Shown here: piece by piece, positions 8,895 to 17,253 of the stretch
How positions within the stretch are numbered: position 1 is the first letter of the stretch
How the letters are laid out: every line of letters starts with the position of its first letter
Assembly (NCBI RefSeq): GCF_022846655.1
Contig: NZ_AP025667.1
Span: 5,617,001-5,681,000 of the forward strand
Direction of reading: 5' to 3'
Origin: Streptomyces seoulensis
GTDB taxonomy: Bacteria; Actinomycetota; Actinomycetes; Streptomycetales; Streptomycetaceae
Length of the DNA: 64,000 nt
The notes under the pieces: model-generated
The model's database searches: none
The model's input: only the letters and a program-made list of their open reading frames with translations
What the model was told of the DNA's origin: nothing
Program-made: the position numbers and the translations under genes

Positions 8895-9161
8895 ATGATC
8901 CTGGAAGTGCTCGGTTCGGCTGTGCTCGGCCTCGTCCTCGCCTTCGCGGCGGCGCACCGTCTGCCGCACCGGCTGCCCGCCCGCCCCCTGGTCTTCGCCA
9001 CCGCCGTCGCGGGCGCCCTCTTCGGGGACTTCGTCACGCACAGCGCCCTGGGCCCGGCCCCGGTCCTGCTCAGCCTGCTGGGCGCGGCCGTCGTGTCCGC
9101 CGCGTCCCTGTCGCTGCTGTTGCGCCCGGCCGGGCGACTGCGCCGGTCCGCACCGGCGTAG
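8895..9161 (+). CDS. small membrane protein, three predicted helices
   Basis: 88 residues with three hydrophobic segments (VLGSAVLGLVLAFAAA, LVFATAVAGALFGDF, LLSLLGAAVVSAASLSLLL) and a basic tail (RPAGRLRRSAPA), predicting a small integral membrane protein with a positively charged cytoplasmic end. RBS GGGAGGG lies 8-14 bases upstream of the ATG. Family not recognised. It ends 22 bases before the convergent ferritin-like gene. Confidence 0.72.
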   Translation: MILEVLGSAVLGLVLAFAAAHRLPHRLPARPLVFATAVAGALFGDFVTHSALGPAPVLLSLLGAAVVSAASLSLLLRPAGRLRRSAPA

Positions 9162-9183
9162 CCGCCCCTGACCGGCGGGGGTC

Positions 9184-9939
9184 TCAGGCCGCGAGGCCCA
9201 GAGCGGCCATCCTCTTGGTGTGCGCCTCGGTGATCCGGGTGAACATCCGGCCGACCTCCGCGAGGTCGAAGCCGTCCGCGACCCCGCCGACCAGCATGGT
9301 CGACAGCGCGTCCCGGTCCGCCACGACCCGCTGCGACTGCGAGAGCGCCTCGCCCATCAGCCGCCGCGCCCACAGCGCGAGCCGTCCGCCGACGCGCGGG
9401 TCGGCGTCGATGGCCGCGCGGACCTTCTCCACCGCGAACTCCGCGTGCCCGGTGTCGTCCAGGACGGCGAGGACGAGTTCACGGGTGTCGGTGTCCAGGC
9501 GGGCCGCGACCTCGCGGTAGAAGTCACTGGCGATCGAGTCGCCGACGTACGCCTTGACCAGGCCCTCCAGCCAGTCCGAGGGGGCCGTCTGCTTGTGGAA
9601 GCTCTCCAGCGCGGCGACGAAGGGGTCCATCGCGGCGGTGGGCTCCGCGCCGATCTCGGTCAGCCGGTCGCGCAGCCGCTCGAAGTGGTGGAACTCCGCC
9701 GAGGCCATCTTGGCCAGCTCCGCCTTGTCCGAGAGGGTCGGCGCCAGCTTGGCGTCCTCCGCGAGCCGCTCGAACGCCGCCAGCTCGCCGTACGCGAGCG
9801 CGCCGAGCAGGTCCACGACAGCCGCGCGGTACTGCGGCTCCGTCGCGGCTCGCGCCCAGTCCTGGGCTGCGACTCCGGTGGGGCCGTCGGTGGCGGCGCC
9901 TGCGTTCTCAGGGGTCTCAGGCTTGTCAGAGCTAGTCAT
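9184..9939 (-). CDS. ferritin-like domain protein
   Basis: 251 residues, all-helical after a 40-residue disordered start. Carries carboxylate/His motifs expected for a di-iron four-helix bundle (EFHHFERL about residue 95 and DDTGHAEFAVEKV about 180). Similar actinobacterial proteins are annotated as ferritin-like or tRNA-hydroxylase-like; which applies here is not decidable. Start chosen at the ATG at 9939 (MTSSDKPE): TATTGT (9947-9952) ends seven bases before it and no RBS is present, so the mRNA is probably leaderless. Divergent from the DEAD-box helicase gene. Confidence 0.82.
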   Translation of the reverse strand: MTSSDKPETPENAGAATDGPTGVAAQDWARAATEPQYRAAVVDLLGALAYGELAAFERLAEDAKLAPTLSDKAELAKMASAEFHHFERLRDRLTEIGAEPTAAMDPFVAALESFHKQTAPSDWLEGLVKAYVGDSIASDFYREVAARLDTDTRELVLAVLDDTGHAEFAVEKVRAAIDADPRVGGRLALWARRLMGEALSQSQRVVADRDALSTMLVGGVADGFDLAEVGRMFTRITEAHTKRMAALGLAA

Positions 9940-10352
9940 GAGCCGCACAATAGCCCGCTCACCCTGTCCCGGAAGCCCCTGGTCAAACACTGTGACCACC
10001 ACTACGTGACCAATTCGGCCATCGCGTGTGCGTCAATCCGGGGTATGATGGTATTGCGCCTGCTGAGCGCGCCGACGGTGTTCGGCGTGTTCCGACGCGG
10101 GCGCACGCATGAGGATGCCCGGTCGGTGGCCCGATCGGCTCCGACCTGACAGCCCTCCCCGGCCGTACCGCAGCACGCGTACGACGAGCGGAGGGACATC
10201 CTTAGCGGTTCGAGCGCTAGAGCGTCGGCAGAGGTCCCGTGTCATACGGCTTGCCCCGGTTGGGTCGCCCGTACGGCGGCCGACGTCCCCGGCACGGTCA
10301 GACATGATCCCCGCGCTCGCCTCGCACCGCACACACAGAAGAGGCAAAGCTC
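9940..10352. other. intergenic region between ferritin-like and helicase genes
   Basis: 413 bases with no credible gene. It holds the -10 of the ferritin-like gene at its left end, a good -10 hexamer TATGAT on the plus strand (10044-10049) without a convincing -35, and the RBS of the helicase gene at its right end. If TATGAT is used, the helicase mRNA has a leader of roughly 300 bases, which would leave room for post-transcriptional control; nothing else recognisable is seen. Confidence 0.5.
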
Positions 10353-12755
10353 CTGACTACGACATTTCGTGACCTCGGCATCCTTTCCGAGACCGCCGAG
10401 GCGCTGGAAGCCGTCGGCATCGTCAATCCCTTCCCCATCCAGGAGATGACGCTCCCGGTGGCCCTCTCGGGCTCCGACGTCATCGGCCAGGCCAAGACCG
10501 GCACGGGCAAGACCCTCGGCTTCGGTCTGCCGCTCCTGGAGCGCGTCGTCGTCCCCGCCGACGTCGAGGCCGGCCGCGCCGCCCCGGAGGCACTGACCAG
10601 CGCGCCGCAGGCGCTCATCGTCGTGCCCACCCGCGAGCTGTGCACCCAGGTCACCAACGACCTGCTGACCGCCGGCAAGGTGCGCAACGTGCGCGTCCTC
10701 GCCATCTACGGCGGCCGTGCCTACGAGCCGCAGGTCGAGGCCCTGAACAAGGGCGTCGACGTCGTCGTCGGCACCCCCGGCCGGCTGCTGGACCTGGCGG
10801 GCCAGAAGAAGCTGGATCTCAGCCACGTCAAGTGCCTGGTGCTGGACGAGGCCGACGAGATGCTCGACCTGGGCTTCCTTCCCGACGTCGAGAAGATCGT
10901 CAACATGCTGCCGGTCAAGCGCCAGACCATGCTGTTCTCGGCCACCATGCCGGGCGCGGTCATCGGTCTCGCCCGCCGCTACATGTCCCGCCCCACGCAC
11001 ATCCGCGCCACCGCGCCGGACGACGAGGGCGCCACGGTCGCCAACATCAAGCAGTTCGTCTACCGCGGCCACTCCATGGACAAGCCGGAGATGATCGCGC
11101 GCATACTGCAGGCCGACGGCCGCGGTCTCGCGATGATCTTCTGCCGCACCAAGCGCACCGCCGCCGACATCGCCGAGCAGCTCCAGCGCCGCGGCTTCGC
11201 CTCCGGCGCGGTCCACGGCGACCTCGGCCAGGGCGCCCGCGAGCAGGCGCTGCGCGCCTTCCGCAACGGCAAGGTGGACGTGCTGGTCTGCACCGACGTG
11301 GCCGCGCGCGGCATCGACGTCAGCGGCGTGACCCACGTCATCAACTACCAGTCCCCCGAGGACGAGAAGACCTACCTGCACCGCGTCGGCCGCACCGGCC
11401 GCGCCGGCAACAAGGGCACGGCCGTCACGTTCGTCGACTGGGACGACATCCCGCGCTGGCAGCTCATCAACAAGGCGCTGGAGCTGGACTTCAACGAGCC
11501 GGTGGAGACGTACTCGACGTCCCCGCACCTGTTCTCCGACCTCAACATCCCCGCGGGCACCAAGGGTGTCCTGCCCCGCTCGGAGCGCACGCGTGCCGGT
11601 CTGGACGCGGAGGTCGTGGAGGACCTCGGCGAGACCGGTGGCCGTGGTGCGCGCGGCGGCGGCCGGTCCGGCCGTGGCGGACGCCCCGAGGCCACGCCGG
11701 AGCGGGAGCGTACGGAGCGCTCGGAGCGTTCGGAGCGCACCCCGCGCCGTCGCCGCCGCATGCGCGGCGGTGCCCCGGTGGAGGCCGGTGCCGCCGCCCC
11801 CGCGGCGGAGACCACCGCAGTCGAGGAGCCGCAGGCTCCCCGTACCCCCCGCCGTCGTCGCCGTACGCGCGGCGCTGCGGCCGGCGAGCCGGTGACGGCC
11901 GCCGTGGAGACGGTCACCGAGACCCCGGCGCCCGCGGCTGCCGCCGTCGCCGTGGTGGAGGTCCCCGAGGCGCCGGAGGTTCCGGCCCAGCCGCGCCGCC
12001 GCACCCGCAAGCGGGCGGAGGCGGCTCCGGTCGTGGCCGAGGCCGTCGTCGAGGCGCCGGCCGTGGTCGTGGAGCCGGTCACCGAGGCCCCGGCCCCGAA
12101 GCGCCGCACCCGCAAGGCGGCCGCCCCCGCCGAGGCGGTCGTGCACACCGTCGAGGCCCCCGTGGCCGAGACGAAGCCCCGCCGCACGCGCAAGGCCGCT
12201 GTCGCAGCCGTCGAGACGGCCGAGGCCGTGGAGACCAAGCCGCGCCGCACCCGCAAGGCCGCCGTGACGGAGCCGGTCGAGACCCCCGAGGCCGAGACCA
12301 AGCCGCGCCGCACGCGCAAGGCCGCCGTCACGGAGCCGGTCGACGCCCCCGAGGCCGAGACCAAGCCCCGCCGCACCCGCAAGGCCGCCGCTGCCCCCGC
12401 CGTCGAGACGGCCGAGGTGACGGAGACCAAGCCGCGCCGCACCCGCAAGGCCACCGTGACGGAGCCGGTCGAGACCCCCGAGGCCGAGACCAAGCCCCGC
12501 CGCACCCGCAAGGCCGCTGTCGCAGCCGTCGAGACGGCCGAGGCCGTGGAGACCAAGCCGCGCCGCACCCGCAAGGCCGCCGCGACGGAGCCGGTCGAGA
12601 CCCCCGAGGCCGAGACCAAGCCCCGCCGCACCCGCAAGACGGCCGCCGCCAAGGCCGTCGCGACGGAGATCCCGGCTCAGGCCACCGAGGAGCCGGAGGC
12701 CAAGCCGCGCCGCCGCACCCGCAAGGTCGCCGCCGTGGAGCCCACCGAGGCGTAA
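10353..12755 (+). CDS. DEAD-box RNA helicase with basic repeat tail
   Basis: About 800-residue ATP-dependent RNA helicase, RhlE/CsdA-like. Motifs in order: Q motif (NPFPIQ, residues 25-30), AKTGTGKT, PTRELCTQ, DEAD in LDEADEML, SAT in FSATMP, IFCRTKR, TDVAARGID and HRVGRTGRAG. After about residue 430 comes an Arg/Ala/Glu-rich tail with eight KPRRTRK copies and several variants, probably RNA-binding. The start is decided by the Q motif: the first ATG (10446) would remove it, there is no ATG/GTG/TTG in frame up to the stop at 10305, but a CTG at 10353 follows RBS AGAAGAGG (10337-10344) by 8 bases. Such helicases remodel rRNA or mRNA structures. Confidence 0.93.
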   Translation: MTTTFRDLGILSETAEALEAVGIVNPFPIQEMTLPVALSGSDVIGQAKTGTGKTLGFGLPLLERVVVPADVEAGRAAPEALTSAPQALIVVPTRELCTQVTNDLLTAGKVRNVRVLAIYGGRAYEPQVEALNKGVDVVVGTPGRLLDLAGQKKLDLSHVKCLVLDEADEMLDLGFLPDVEKIVNMLPVKRQTMLFSATMPGAVIGLARRYMSRPTHIRATAPDDEGATVANIKQFVYRGHSMDKPEMIARILQADGRGLAMIFCRTKRTAADIAEQLQRRGFASGAVHGDLGQGAREQALRAFRNGKVDVLVCTDVAARGIDVSGVTHVINYQSPEDEKTYLHRVGRTGRAGNKGTAVTFVDWDDIPRWQLINKALELDFNEPVETYSTSPHLFSDLNIPAGTKGVLPRSERTRAGLDAEVVEDLGETGGRGARGGGRSGRGGRPEATPERERTERSERSERTPRRRRRMRGGAPVEAGAAAPAAETTAVEEPQAPRTPRRRRRTRGAAAGEPVTAAVETVTETPAPAAAAVAVVEVPEAPEVPAQPRRRTRKRAEAAPVVAEAVVEAPAVVVEPVTEAPAPKRRTRKAAAPAEAVVHTVEAPVAETKPRRTRKAAVAAVETAEAVETKPRRTRKAAVTEPVETPEAETKPRRTRKAAVTEPVDAPEAETKPRRTRKAAAAPAVETAEVTETKPRRTRKATVTEPVETPEAETKPRRTRKAAVAAVETAEAVETKPRRTRKAAATEPVETPEAETKPRRTRKTAAAKAVATEIPAQATEEPEAKPRRRTRKVAAVEPTEA
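12172..12733 (+). repeat. coding tandem repeats, KPRRTRK units
   Basis: Inside the helicase gene, eight copies of a segment encoding ETKPRRTRKA or close variants recur every 16-22 codons, followed by a ninth variant. A higher-order duplication is present: a nearly 70-base stretch starting AAGGCCGCTGTCGC occurs at 12192 and again at 12510, 318 bases (106 codons) apart. Such a tract is prone to copy-number change by slippage or recombination. It is coding throughout, so it is not a CRISPR or extragenic repeat. Confidence 0.9.
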
Positions 12756-12768
12756 GCGGAACCCGCAC

Positions 12769-12820
12769 GACAGCAGGAAGGCCCGGCCCCCGTCGAAGGG
12801 GACCGGGCCTTCCCGCTGTC
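12769..12820. terminator. bidirectional terminator, helicase/NYN genes
   Basis: Long inverted repeat GACAGC..AAGGCCCGG..CCCC, loop GTCGAA, GGGG..CCGGGCCTT..GCTGTC lying between two convergent genes; it can terminate both and overlaps the last bases of the NYN-domain gene. Confidence 0.85.
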
Positions 12821-13712
12821 AGTACTGCGTCTGCAGGTGCTCCCAGAAGCCGTCCCGCAGGGCCCGGCGCAGGTCGGCCTGGCCGCGCAGGGAGTACTGG
12901 AGCAGGCCCTCCGCCTCCACCAGGAGGTCCTGGTCGACCGAGCCGGGCAGGTACGGGTGACCGGGCAGGAGTTCCATCAGGCTGTCCCGGCCCCGCGAGA
13001 CCAGCCACTTCGCCGCGATCTGGGCGCCGACGAAGCGCACGTCCTCGCGGGTCGGCCGGTTGCCCGTCGCCTCGTAGGCGGCGGCCGTGCGGCGCGAGAC
13101 GTACGGCTTGCAGAACTCCAGGTCGAAGGTGCGCTGACTGTCGACCTCCCACAGCAGCGGCTCGGCCTGGTTGCGGCCCTCGGGCGCCTCGATGCCCCAC
13201 AGGTGGACGCGCGCCCCGTACCCCTGCGCGGCCTCGACCGCCGACACGAGGTCCTCGTCACCGCCCAGGAGCGCCGCGTCGCTGATGGCGCGGTGGCGGG
13301 CCAGGGACTCCAGGTCGGTGCGGATCAGGGAGTCGACGCCCTTCTGCTGGTTGTGGGCGTTGAGGTTGCCGAGGCGGACCTTGACGTCGGGCAGCTCGGC
13401 GATCGACTGCTGCTCGGCGGTGTGGATGCGGCGCCGGGCGCCGTCGTACCAGTACACGCGCAGCAGACGGCTGTCGGCGAAGATCGAGCGGGCCTTGTCG
13501 ATGAGCGCGTCGATCAGGCCCTCGGCGTCGAGGTCGAAGGCGCGGCGGTCCTCGGTCCCGGCCACCAGACGGCCCGCGGCCGCGTAGAGATAGCCCGCGT
13601 CGACGAAGATCGCGTGGGTGGAGGGTGTTTTCGCCACTTCCGCGAGCATGCGTTGTAGCAGCTCGTTCGTGTGGTCGATGCGGGCGCCGAGTGCCGCCAG
13701 GTCGTCGTTCAT
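12819..13712 (-). CDS. NYN-domain (PIN-like) nuclease protein
   Basis: About 297 residues. The N-terminal half is a NYN domain, a PIN-like RNase fold: acidic residues in AIFVDAGYL, TDLESLARHR and GGDEDLV match the expected metal-binding positions. The C-terminal half (after about residue 190) is helical and of unknown role. Suggested role: RNA processing or tRNA/rRNA quality control, by family only. Start chosen at ATG 13712 (MNDDLAALGARID), the point where homologues I remember begin; ATG 13721 and GTG 13736 are possible and none has a strong RBS. A good promoter lies upstream at 13779-13807. Convergent with the helicase gene. Confidence 0.85.
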   Translation of the reverse strand: MNDDLAALGARIDHTNELLQRMLAEVAKTPSTHAIFVDAGYLYAAAGRLVAGTEDRRAFDLDAEGLIDALIDKARSIFADSRLLRVYWYDGARRRIHTAEQQSIAELPDVKVRLGNLNAHNQQKGVDSLIRTDLESLARHRAISDAALLGGDEDLVSAVEAAQGYGARVHLWGIEAPEGRNQAEPLLWEVDSQRTFDLEFCKPYVSRRTAAAYEATGNRPTREDVRFVGAQIAAKWLVSRGRDSLMELLPGHPYLPGSVDQDLLVEAEGLLQYSLRGQADLRRALRDGFWEHLQTQY

Positions 13713-13778
13713 CGGGTCCATTGTCCCGGCCGTCACGCTGCGAACACAACCGGTCCCCGTCAGTCCCCTTGCGAGGTT

Positions 13779-13807
13779 GTTTTACCGGACAGTAATTAGC
13801 CCGTCAA
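13779..13807 (-). promoter_or_regulatory. promoter of NYN-domain gene
   Basis: On the minus strand TTGACG (13802-13807) and TAAAAC (13779-13784) are separated by exactly 17 bases in a locally AT-rich stretch, a vegetative-type promoter. The expected start site is near 13772, giving a leader of about 60 bases. Confidence 0.65.
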
Positions 13808-13932
13808 AAAATTTCCTTAGCGTAGGGAATGTTTGCGGTAGGCCGTTCGTTGTCTACACATGTGACACCGCGACAACGCGTCGCACACCAGTAGTTCTCC
13901 GCAGGAGGATGACCAGACGAAGGGAGAAGCCG

Positions 13933-14088
13933 ATGCGCTTCGAAATCATGCGACTCGACGAGGTCGACGGCAGCACCGTGGACAGCACCGTCGTGGACGC
14001 CGCCTCCGTCAACCGGATCGTGCAACAGGCGGCCGCCATCGGCCAGCGCCTGTGGATCCGCCCGGCCGACACTCGCCCGGCCTCATAG
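13933..14088 (+). CDS. 51-residue hypothetical protein
   Basis: Small soluble protein starting MRFEIMRLDEVDG and ending WIRPADTRPAS. The ATG follows a clear RBS (GAAGGGAGAAG, about 7 bases upstream), and the gene ends 22 bases before a strong terminator, so it looks like a genuine monocistronic small gene. The frame upstream of this ATG lacks an RBS. Family not recognised; no cysteine or membrane segment. Divergent from the NYN-domain gene. Confidence 0.68.
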   Translation: MRFEIMRLDEVDGSTVDSTVVDAASVNRIVQQAAAIGQRLWIRPADTRPAS

Positions 14089-14109
14089 GGCGCACGACAC
14101 TCAAGCCTT

Positions 14110-14144
14110 CCGGGGGAGCCGAGGCCGAGTCTCAGCTCCCCCGG
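14110..14144. terminator. bidirectional terminator, small gene/marC-type gene
   Basis: Perfect 10-base stem CCGGGGGAGC/GCTCCCCCGG with a 15-base loop between convergent genes; it includes the stop codon of the MarC-family gene. Confidence 0.75.
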
Positions 14145-14737
14145 ATCACCTGAGTGACCCCGTTGATGATCTGCTGCACGGCGATCGCGGAGAGCATCAT
14201 GCCCGCGAGCCGTGTCACCAGGACGACACCGCCGTCCTTGATGACCTTGATGACCAGCAGCGAGTAACGCATCACCAGCCATAGCACGACATGGATGGCG
14301 AGGATCGCCGACCAGACCGAGACCTGCGTGGCGACACTTCCGGCCTTCTGTACGGCCAGGATCACCGAGACGATCGCGCCGGGACCGGCGAGCAGCGGCA
14401 TGCCCAGCGGCACGAGGGCGACATTGACGTCCTTGGTCTGCTTGGGCTCGTCGGTCTTGCCGGTGAGCAGGTCGAGCGCGATCAGCAGGAGCAGCAGCCC
14501 GCCCGCGATCATCAGCGCCGGGACCGAGACGTGCAGGTAGTCGAGGATCTGGTGGCCGAGGAGGCCGAAGACGGTGATGACCCCGCCCGCCACACAGACG
14601 GCCTGGAAGGCCATCCGCTTCTGGACCTTGGCGGGCCGCCCCGCGGTGAGGGCGAGGAAGATCGGGGTGATCCCCGGCGGGTCCATGATGACGAAGAGGG
14701 TCAGGAACAGGGAGCCGAAGACGGCGAGGTCGAACAT
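14132..14737 (-). CDS. MarC family integral membrane protein
   Basis: 201 residues with six hydrophobic helices; the start MFDLAVFGSLFLTLFVIMDP followed by PGITPIFL is the hallmark of the MarC/NAAT family (UPF0056). Despite the name it is not a proven multidrug exporter; some archaeal relatives move neutral amino acids. RBS AAGG lies close to the ATG. It follows the PHP-domain gene by 136 bases in the same direction and could be co-transcribed. Confidence 0.92.
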   Translation of the reverse strand: MFDLAVFGSLFLTLFVIMDPPGITPIFLALTAGRPAKVQKRMAFQAVCVAGGVITVFGLLGHQILDYLHVSVPALMIAGGLLLLLIALDLLTGKTDEPKQTKDVNVALVPLGMPLLAGPGAIVSVILAVQKAGSVATQVSVWSAILAIHVVLWLVMRYSLLVIKVIKDGGVVLVTRLAGMMLSAIAVQQIINGVTQVIRGS

Positions 14738-14873
14738 GATGTGCCTTGCGTGATGGAACTACCGCCGCGAGACGCCCGTGACTCCCTTACGGGCATGCGG
14801 CGGGCGCGCACGGCGGACGTGCGGGTGATCGGGTGGGGGGAAAAGCTGGAGAGGGCGCGGGGCGCCGGGGGCT

Positions 14874-15731
14874 TCAGGCTCCGCCGGTGCCGGGGACGGG
14901 GAACGCGCCGGTCGCACGGCGGATGATCTCGCCGTAGACCTCGGGATCGGTGGTGTTCTCGCCGAGGGCGACGGTCTTGCGGGTGCCGTGGTAGTCGGAG
15001 GAGCCGGTGACCAGCAGGCCCAGGTCCTGGGCGAGGCCGCGCAGCCGGGTCCGGGTGGCCTGGTCGTGCTCGGTGTGGTCGGCCTCGATCCCGTCGAGTC
15101 CGGCGGCGGCCATGGCGGCGATCGCGTCCTGCGGCACCGTGCGGCCGCGCTTGGCGGCGGCGGGGTGGGCGAGGACGGCCACGCCGCCCGCGTCCTTCAC
15201 CAGCCGGATCGCCTCCAGGGGATCGCTCTCGTGCTTCTCGACGAAGGCCCGGCCGCCGTCGGCCAGCCACTCGGGCGTGAAGGCGTCGCTCACGGTCGGT
15301 ACGACACCCAGCTCCACCAGCGCGGAAGCCAGGTGCGGACGGCCCACCGTGCCCCCGGCGGCGATCCGCTCGACCTGTTCCCGGGTGACCGGGACGCCGA
15401 GCGCGTTCAGCTTGGCGATCATCGCGTGGGCGCGGGGCACCCGGTCGTCCCGGACCAGCTCGCGCTCGGCGAGCAGGGCGGGCTCCTCGGGGTCGAAGAG
15501 GTAGGCCAGCAGATGCAGCGAGACGCCGTCGGTCCGGCAGGAGAGTTCGGCGCCGGTGACCAGGGTGAGGCCCTCGGGCAGCGCGGCCCGCGCCTCGGCG
15601 TACCCGCGGGTGGTGTCGTGGTCGGTCAGCGCGACCACGTCCAGTCCGGCGCCGGCGGCCGCGCGCATCAGCTCGGCGGGGGTGTCCGTGCCGTCGGAGG
15701 CGCTGGAGTGGCAGTGCAGGTCGATGCGCAC
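14874..15731 (-). CDS. PHP-domain metal-dependent phosphoesterase
   Basis: 285 residues. PHP domain with the first metal motif HCHSS (residues 5-9), then LTDHDT (about 36-41), a GAELSC motif, VAVLAHPAA and a final SSDYHG, which together supply the His/Asp cluster for a trinuclear metal site. Stand-alone PHP proteins of this type are 3',5'-nucleotide or RNA/AMP phosphatases (TrpH/RNase AM-like). GTG start with RBS CTGGAG. It heads a possible unit with the MarC-family gene. Confidence 0.9.
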   Translation of the reverse strand: MRIDLHCHSSASDGTDTPAELMRAAAGAGLDVVALTDHDTTRGYAEARAALPEGLTLVTGAELSCRTDGVSLHLLAYLFDPEEPALLAERELVRDDRVPRAHAMIAKLNALGVPVTREQVERIAAGGTVGRPHLASALVELGVVPTVSDAFTPEWLADGGRAFVEKHESDPLEAIRLVKDAGGVAVLAHPAAAKRGRTVPQDAIAAMAAAGLDGIEADHTEHDQATRTRLRGLAQDLGLLVTGSSDYHGTRKTVALGENTTDPEVYGEIIRRATGAFPVPGTGGA

Positions 15732-15831
15732 GGCTGCTCCAGGAGGCTAGGGGGACGGCGGGGACCACCTAAGGATAGCCGCGCCGAAGGCATGCCCTGT
15801 CACCCCCGCACCCCGGAGGCGCCCCCTACAC

Positions 15832-15870
15832 CTCAGGGCTGCATCAGCTACGTCTCAGGGCTGCATCAGC
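15832..15870. repeat. 22-base-period tandem duplication
   Basis: The 17-base sequence CTCAGGGCTGCATCAGC occurs twice, at 15832-15848 and 15854-15870. The right copy contains the stop codon and last codons of the DUF6758 gene (read on the minus strand), so the gene's tail has been duplicated just downstream of its own stop. Confidence 0.85.
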
Positions 15871-16496
15871 CGGGGCGAGAGCGCCCCGCAGGGCACCAGG
15901 TCGACCTCGGGGCCCGCGTCCCGGAGATCCGTCAGCACCAGTTCGTCGTACATCAGCAGGCCGGACTGCGCGGGCCAGGTGACCGCCCACAGCCAGACAC
16001 CGAGGGCCTCGCCGGCGAAGACCGCGCGGTCGTCCGGGGTGTCACTGACGTGCCAGAGCGGGGTGGGGCGGCCGGCGGCCAGCACCTTGGCCTGCGGCGG
16101 CTTCTCGACGTCCAGGCAGGGGCCCGGGTCGGGGCCTTCCAGGCCCGCGTACCGCGCGCCGAGGCCGACGCCCAGCTCCTCGGCGACGAGGACCAGCTCG
16201 CCGGGACCGCCGAGCGGGCCGGGACCGGAGCAGGCCACGACGGTGGCCCGGCCGCCGCCGGGGGCGTCCCCCGCGTAGGCGACGCCCGTGAACAGCCAGC
16301 CGACCGGCAGCGGCCACGGCATCCACAGCGGGACACCGGTGCGCTGCACCACGGCGGTGAGTGCCTCGACGCTGGGCGGGATCGCGGGCTGCAGCGGGTA
16401 CACCGCGCCGTGCGCGTCGCACTGCCACGTGTCGGCGAAGAGGCCGGGAGCCCGGACCCGGCCACCGCACCTCGGGCAACTGGGTTCGCCCCTCAT
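15855..16496 (-). CDS. DUF6758 family protein with zinc ribbon
   Basis: 213 residues. A short N-terminal zinc ribbon-like motif (CPRCGGRV ... WQCDAHG, Cys at about 7, 10, 26 with His 29) is followed by a soluble alpha/beta domain (PLWMPWPLPVGWLFTGVAYA, LWAVTWPAQSG). This matches a conserved Streptomyces family, DUF6758, of unknown function. The C-terminal codons lie in a small tandem duplication. The upstream SuFu-domain gene is 118 bases away in the same direction. Confidence 0.8.
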   Translation of the reverse strand: MRGEPSCPRCGGRVRAPGLFADTWQCDAHGAVYPLQPAIPPSVEALTAVVQRTGVPLWMPWPLPVGWLFTGVAYAGDAPGGGRATVVACSGPGPLGGPGELVLVAEELGVGLGARYAGLEGPDPGPCLDVEKPPQAKVLAAGRPTPLWHVSDTPDDRAVFAGEALGVWLWAVTWPAQSGLLMYDELVLTDLRDAGPEVDLVPCGALSPRLMQP

Positions 16497-16614
16497 AGAG
16501 CCCCACGGTCCTACCCCGGCCGCCGCACGTCAAGGACGATCACCCGTACGGCCCCGGCGCTCCCCTCGGCGTCCGACCAACTCCCCGCCCATCAAGGGCA
16601 CTTGGTGAGCTTGC

Positions 16615-17211
16615 TCACTCGGGCGCCGGTCCGAGCGGGACGGAGACGCGGTGGGGATCGCGCAGGTCGGTGCCGTTGACCAGCCAGCGCTCCTGGAGGG
16701 CCTCCGCGCCGTGCACCCGCTTCCAGGCGGCCTCGTTCGGCGTCATCGGCAGCAGCGGCAGGAAGCGCACGGGGTCCAGCGGGGCGTCCAGCTCCAGGTC
16801 CTCCACCAGTCCGCCCGGCTCCCCCACCAGTACCGAGGTGAAGGGTGCGCCGGGCCACAGCGGCTCCCCCACGTCCAGTGAGGCGCCGGGGGCCACGACC
16901 ACTCCCTCGACCTGCGGGGAAGCGGCCAGCACGGCGAGCGGCCGGAGCACCGGGCCGGTGTCGGCGAGCCCGGCGCGGACGGAGAGGACCAGCTCGGCAC
17001 GCGGGCCCTCGACGGGGTCGGCGATCATCGCCGTGGGGTCGGTCATGGGGTGCGCCGACATACCCAGCGTGGCGTACCGGACCACGTCCCCCTCCTGGAA
17101 ACGGAGCACCTCGATGCGGTCCGCGCCGAGAAAGGTGACGGAGGCACGCGCATCCGGTTCACCGAGCGCCGAGTTCAGCCGCGCCTCGACCAGAGGAAGA
17201 ACATCAACCAT
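16615..17211 (-). CDS. suppressor-of-fused (SuFu) domain protein
   Basis: 198-residue soluble protein fitting the bacterial SuFu domain: DVVRYATLGMS near the middle of the N-terminal half, ELVLSVRAG and, toward the end, LPLLPMTPNEAAWK. Bacterial members have no established function and occur among immunity or unknown genes. Start chosen at ATG 17211: TATGCT (17218-17223) ends six bases before it and there is no RBS, pointing to a leaderless mRNA. An in-frame TTG at 17244 is possible but less likely. Divergent from corA. Confidence 0.75.
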   Translation of the reverse strand: MVDVLPLVEARLNSALGEPDARASVTFLGADRIEVLRFQEGDVVRYATLGMSAHPMTDPTAMIADPVEGPRAELVLSVRAGLADTGPVLRPLAVLAASPQVEGVVVAPGASLDVGEPLWPGAPFTSVLVGEPGGLVEDLELDAPLDPVRFLPLLPMTPNEAAWKRVHGAEALQERWLVNGTDLRDPHRVSVPLGPAPE

Positions 17212-17253
17212 GCGGTGAGCATAGAACTCGTCAGTGGCAGGCAAAGCTGCGCC

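Noticed and set aside
10242..12146. 634-codon minus-strand frame opposite the helicase
   Set aside because: Mirror frame of the DEAD-box gene; low-complexity product, no RBS, no family.
12172..12733. CRISPR-like repeat array
   Set aside because: Repeats are in frame inside the helicase gene, spacers are too similar, and no cas gene is near.
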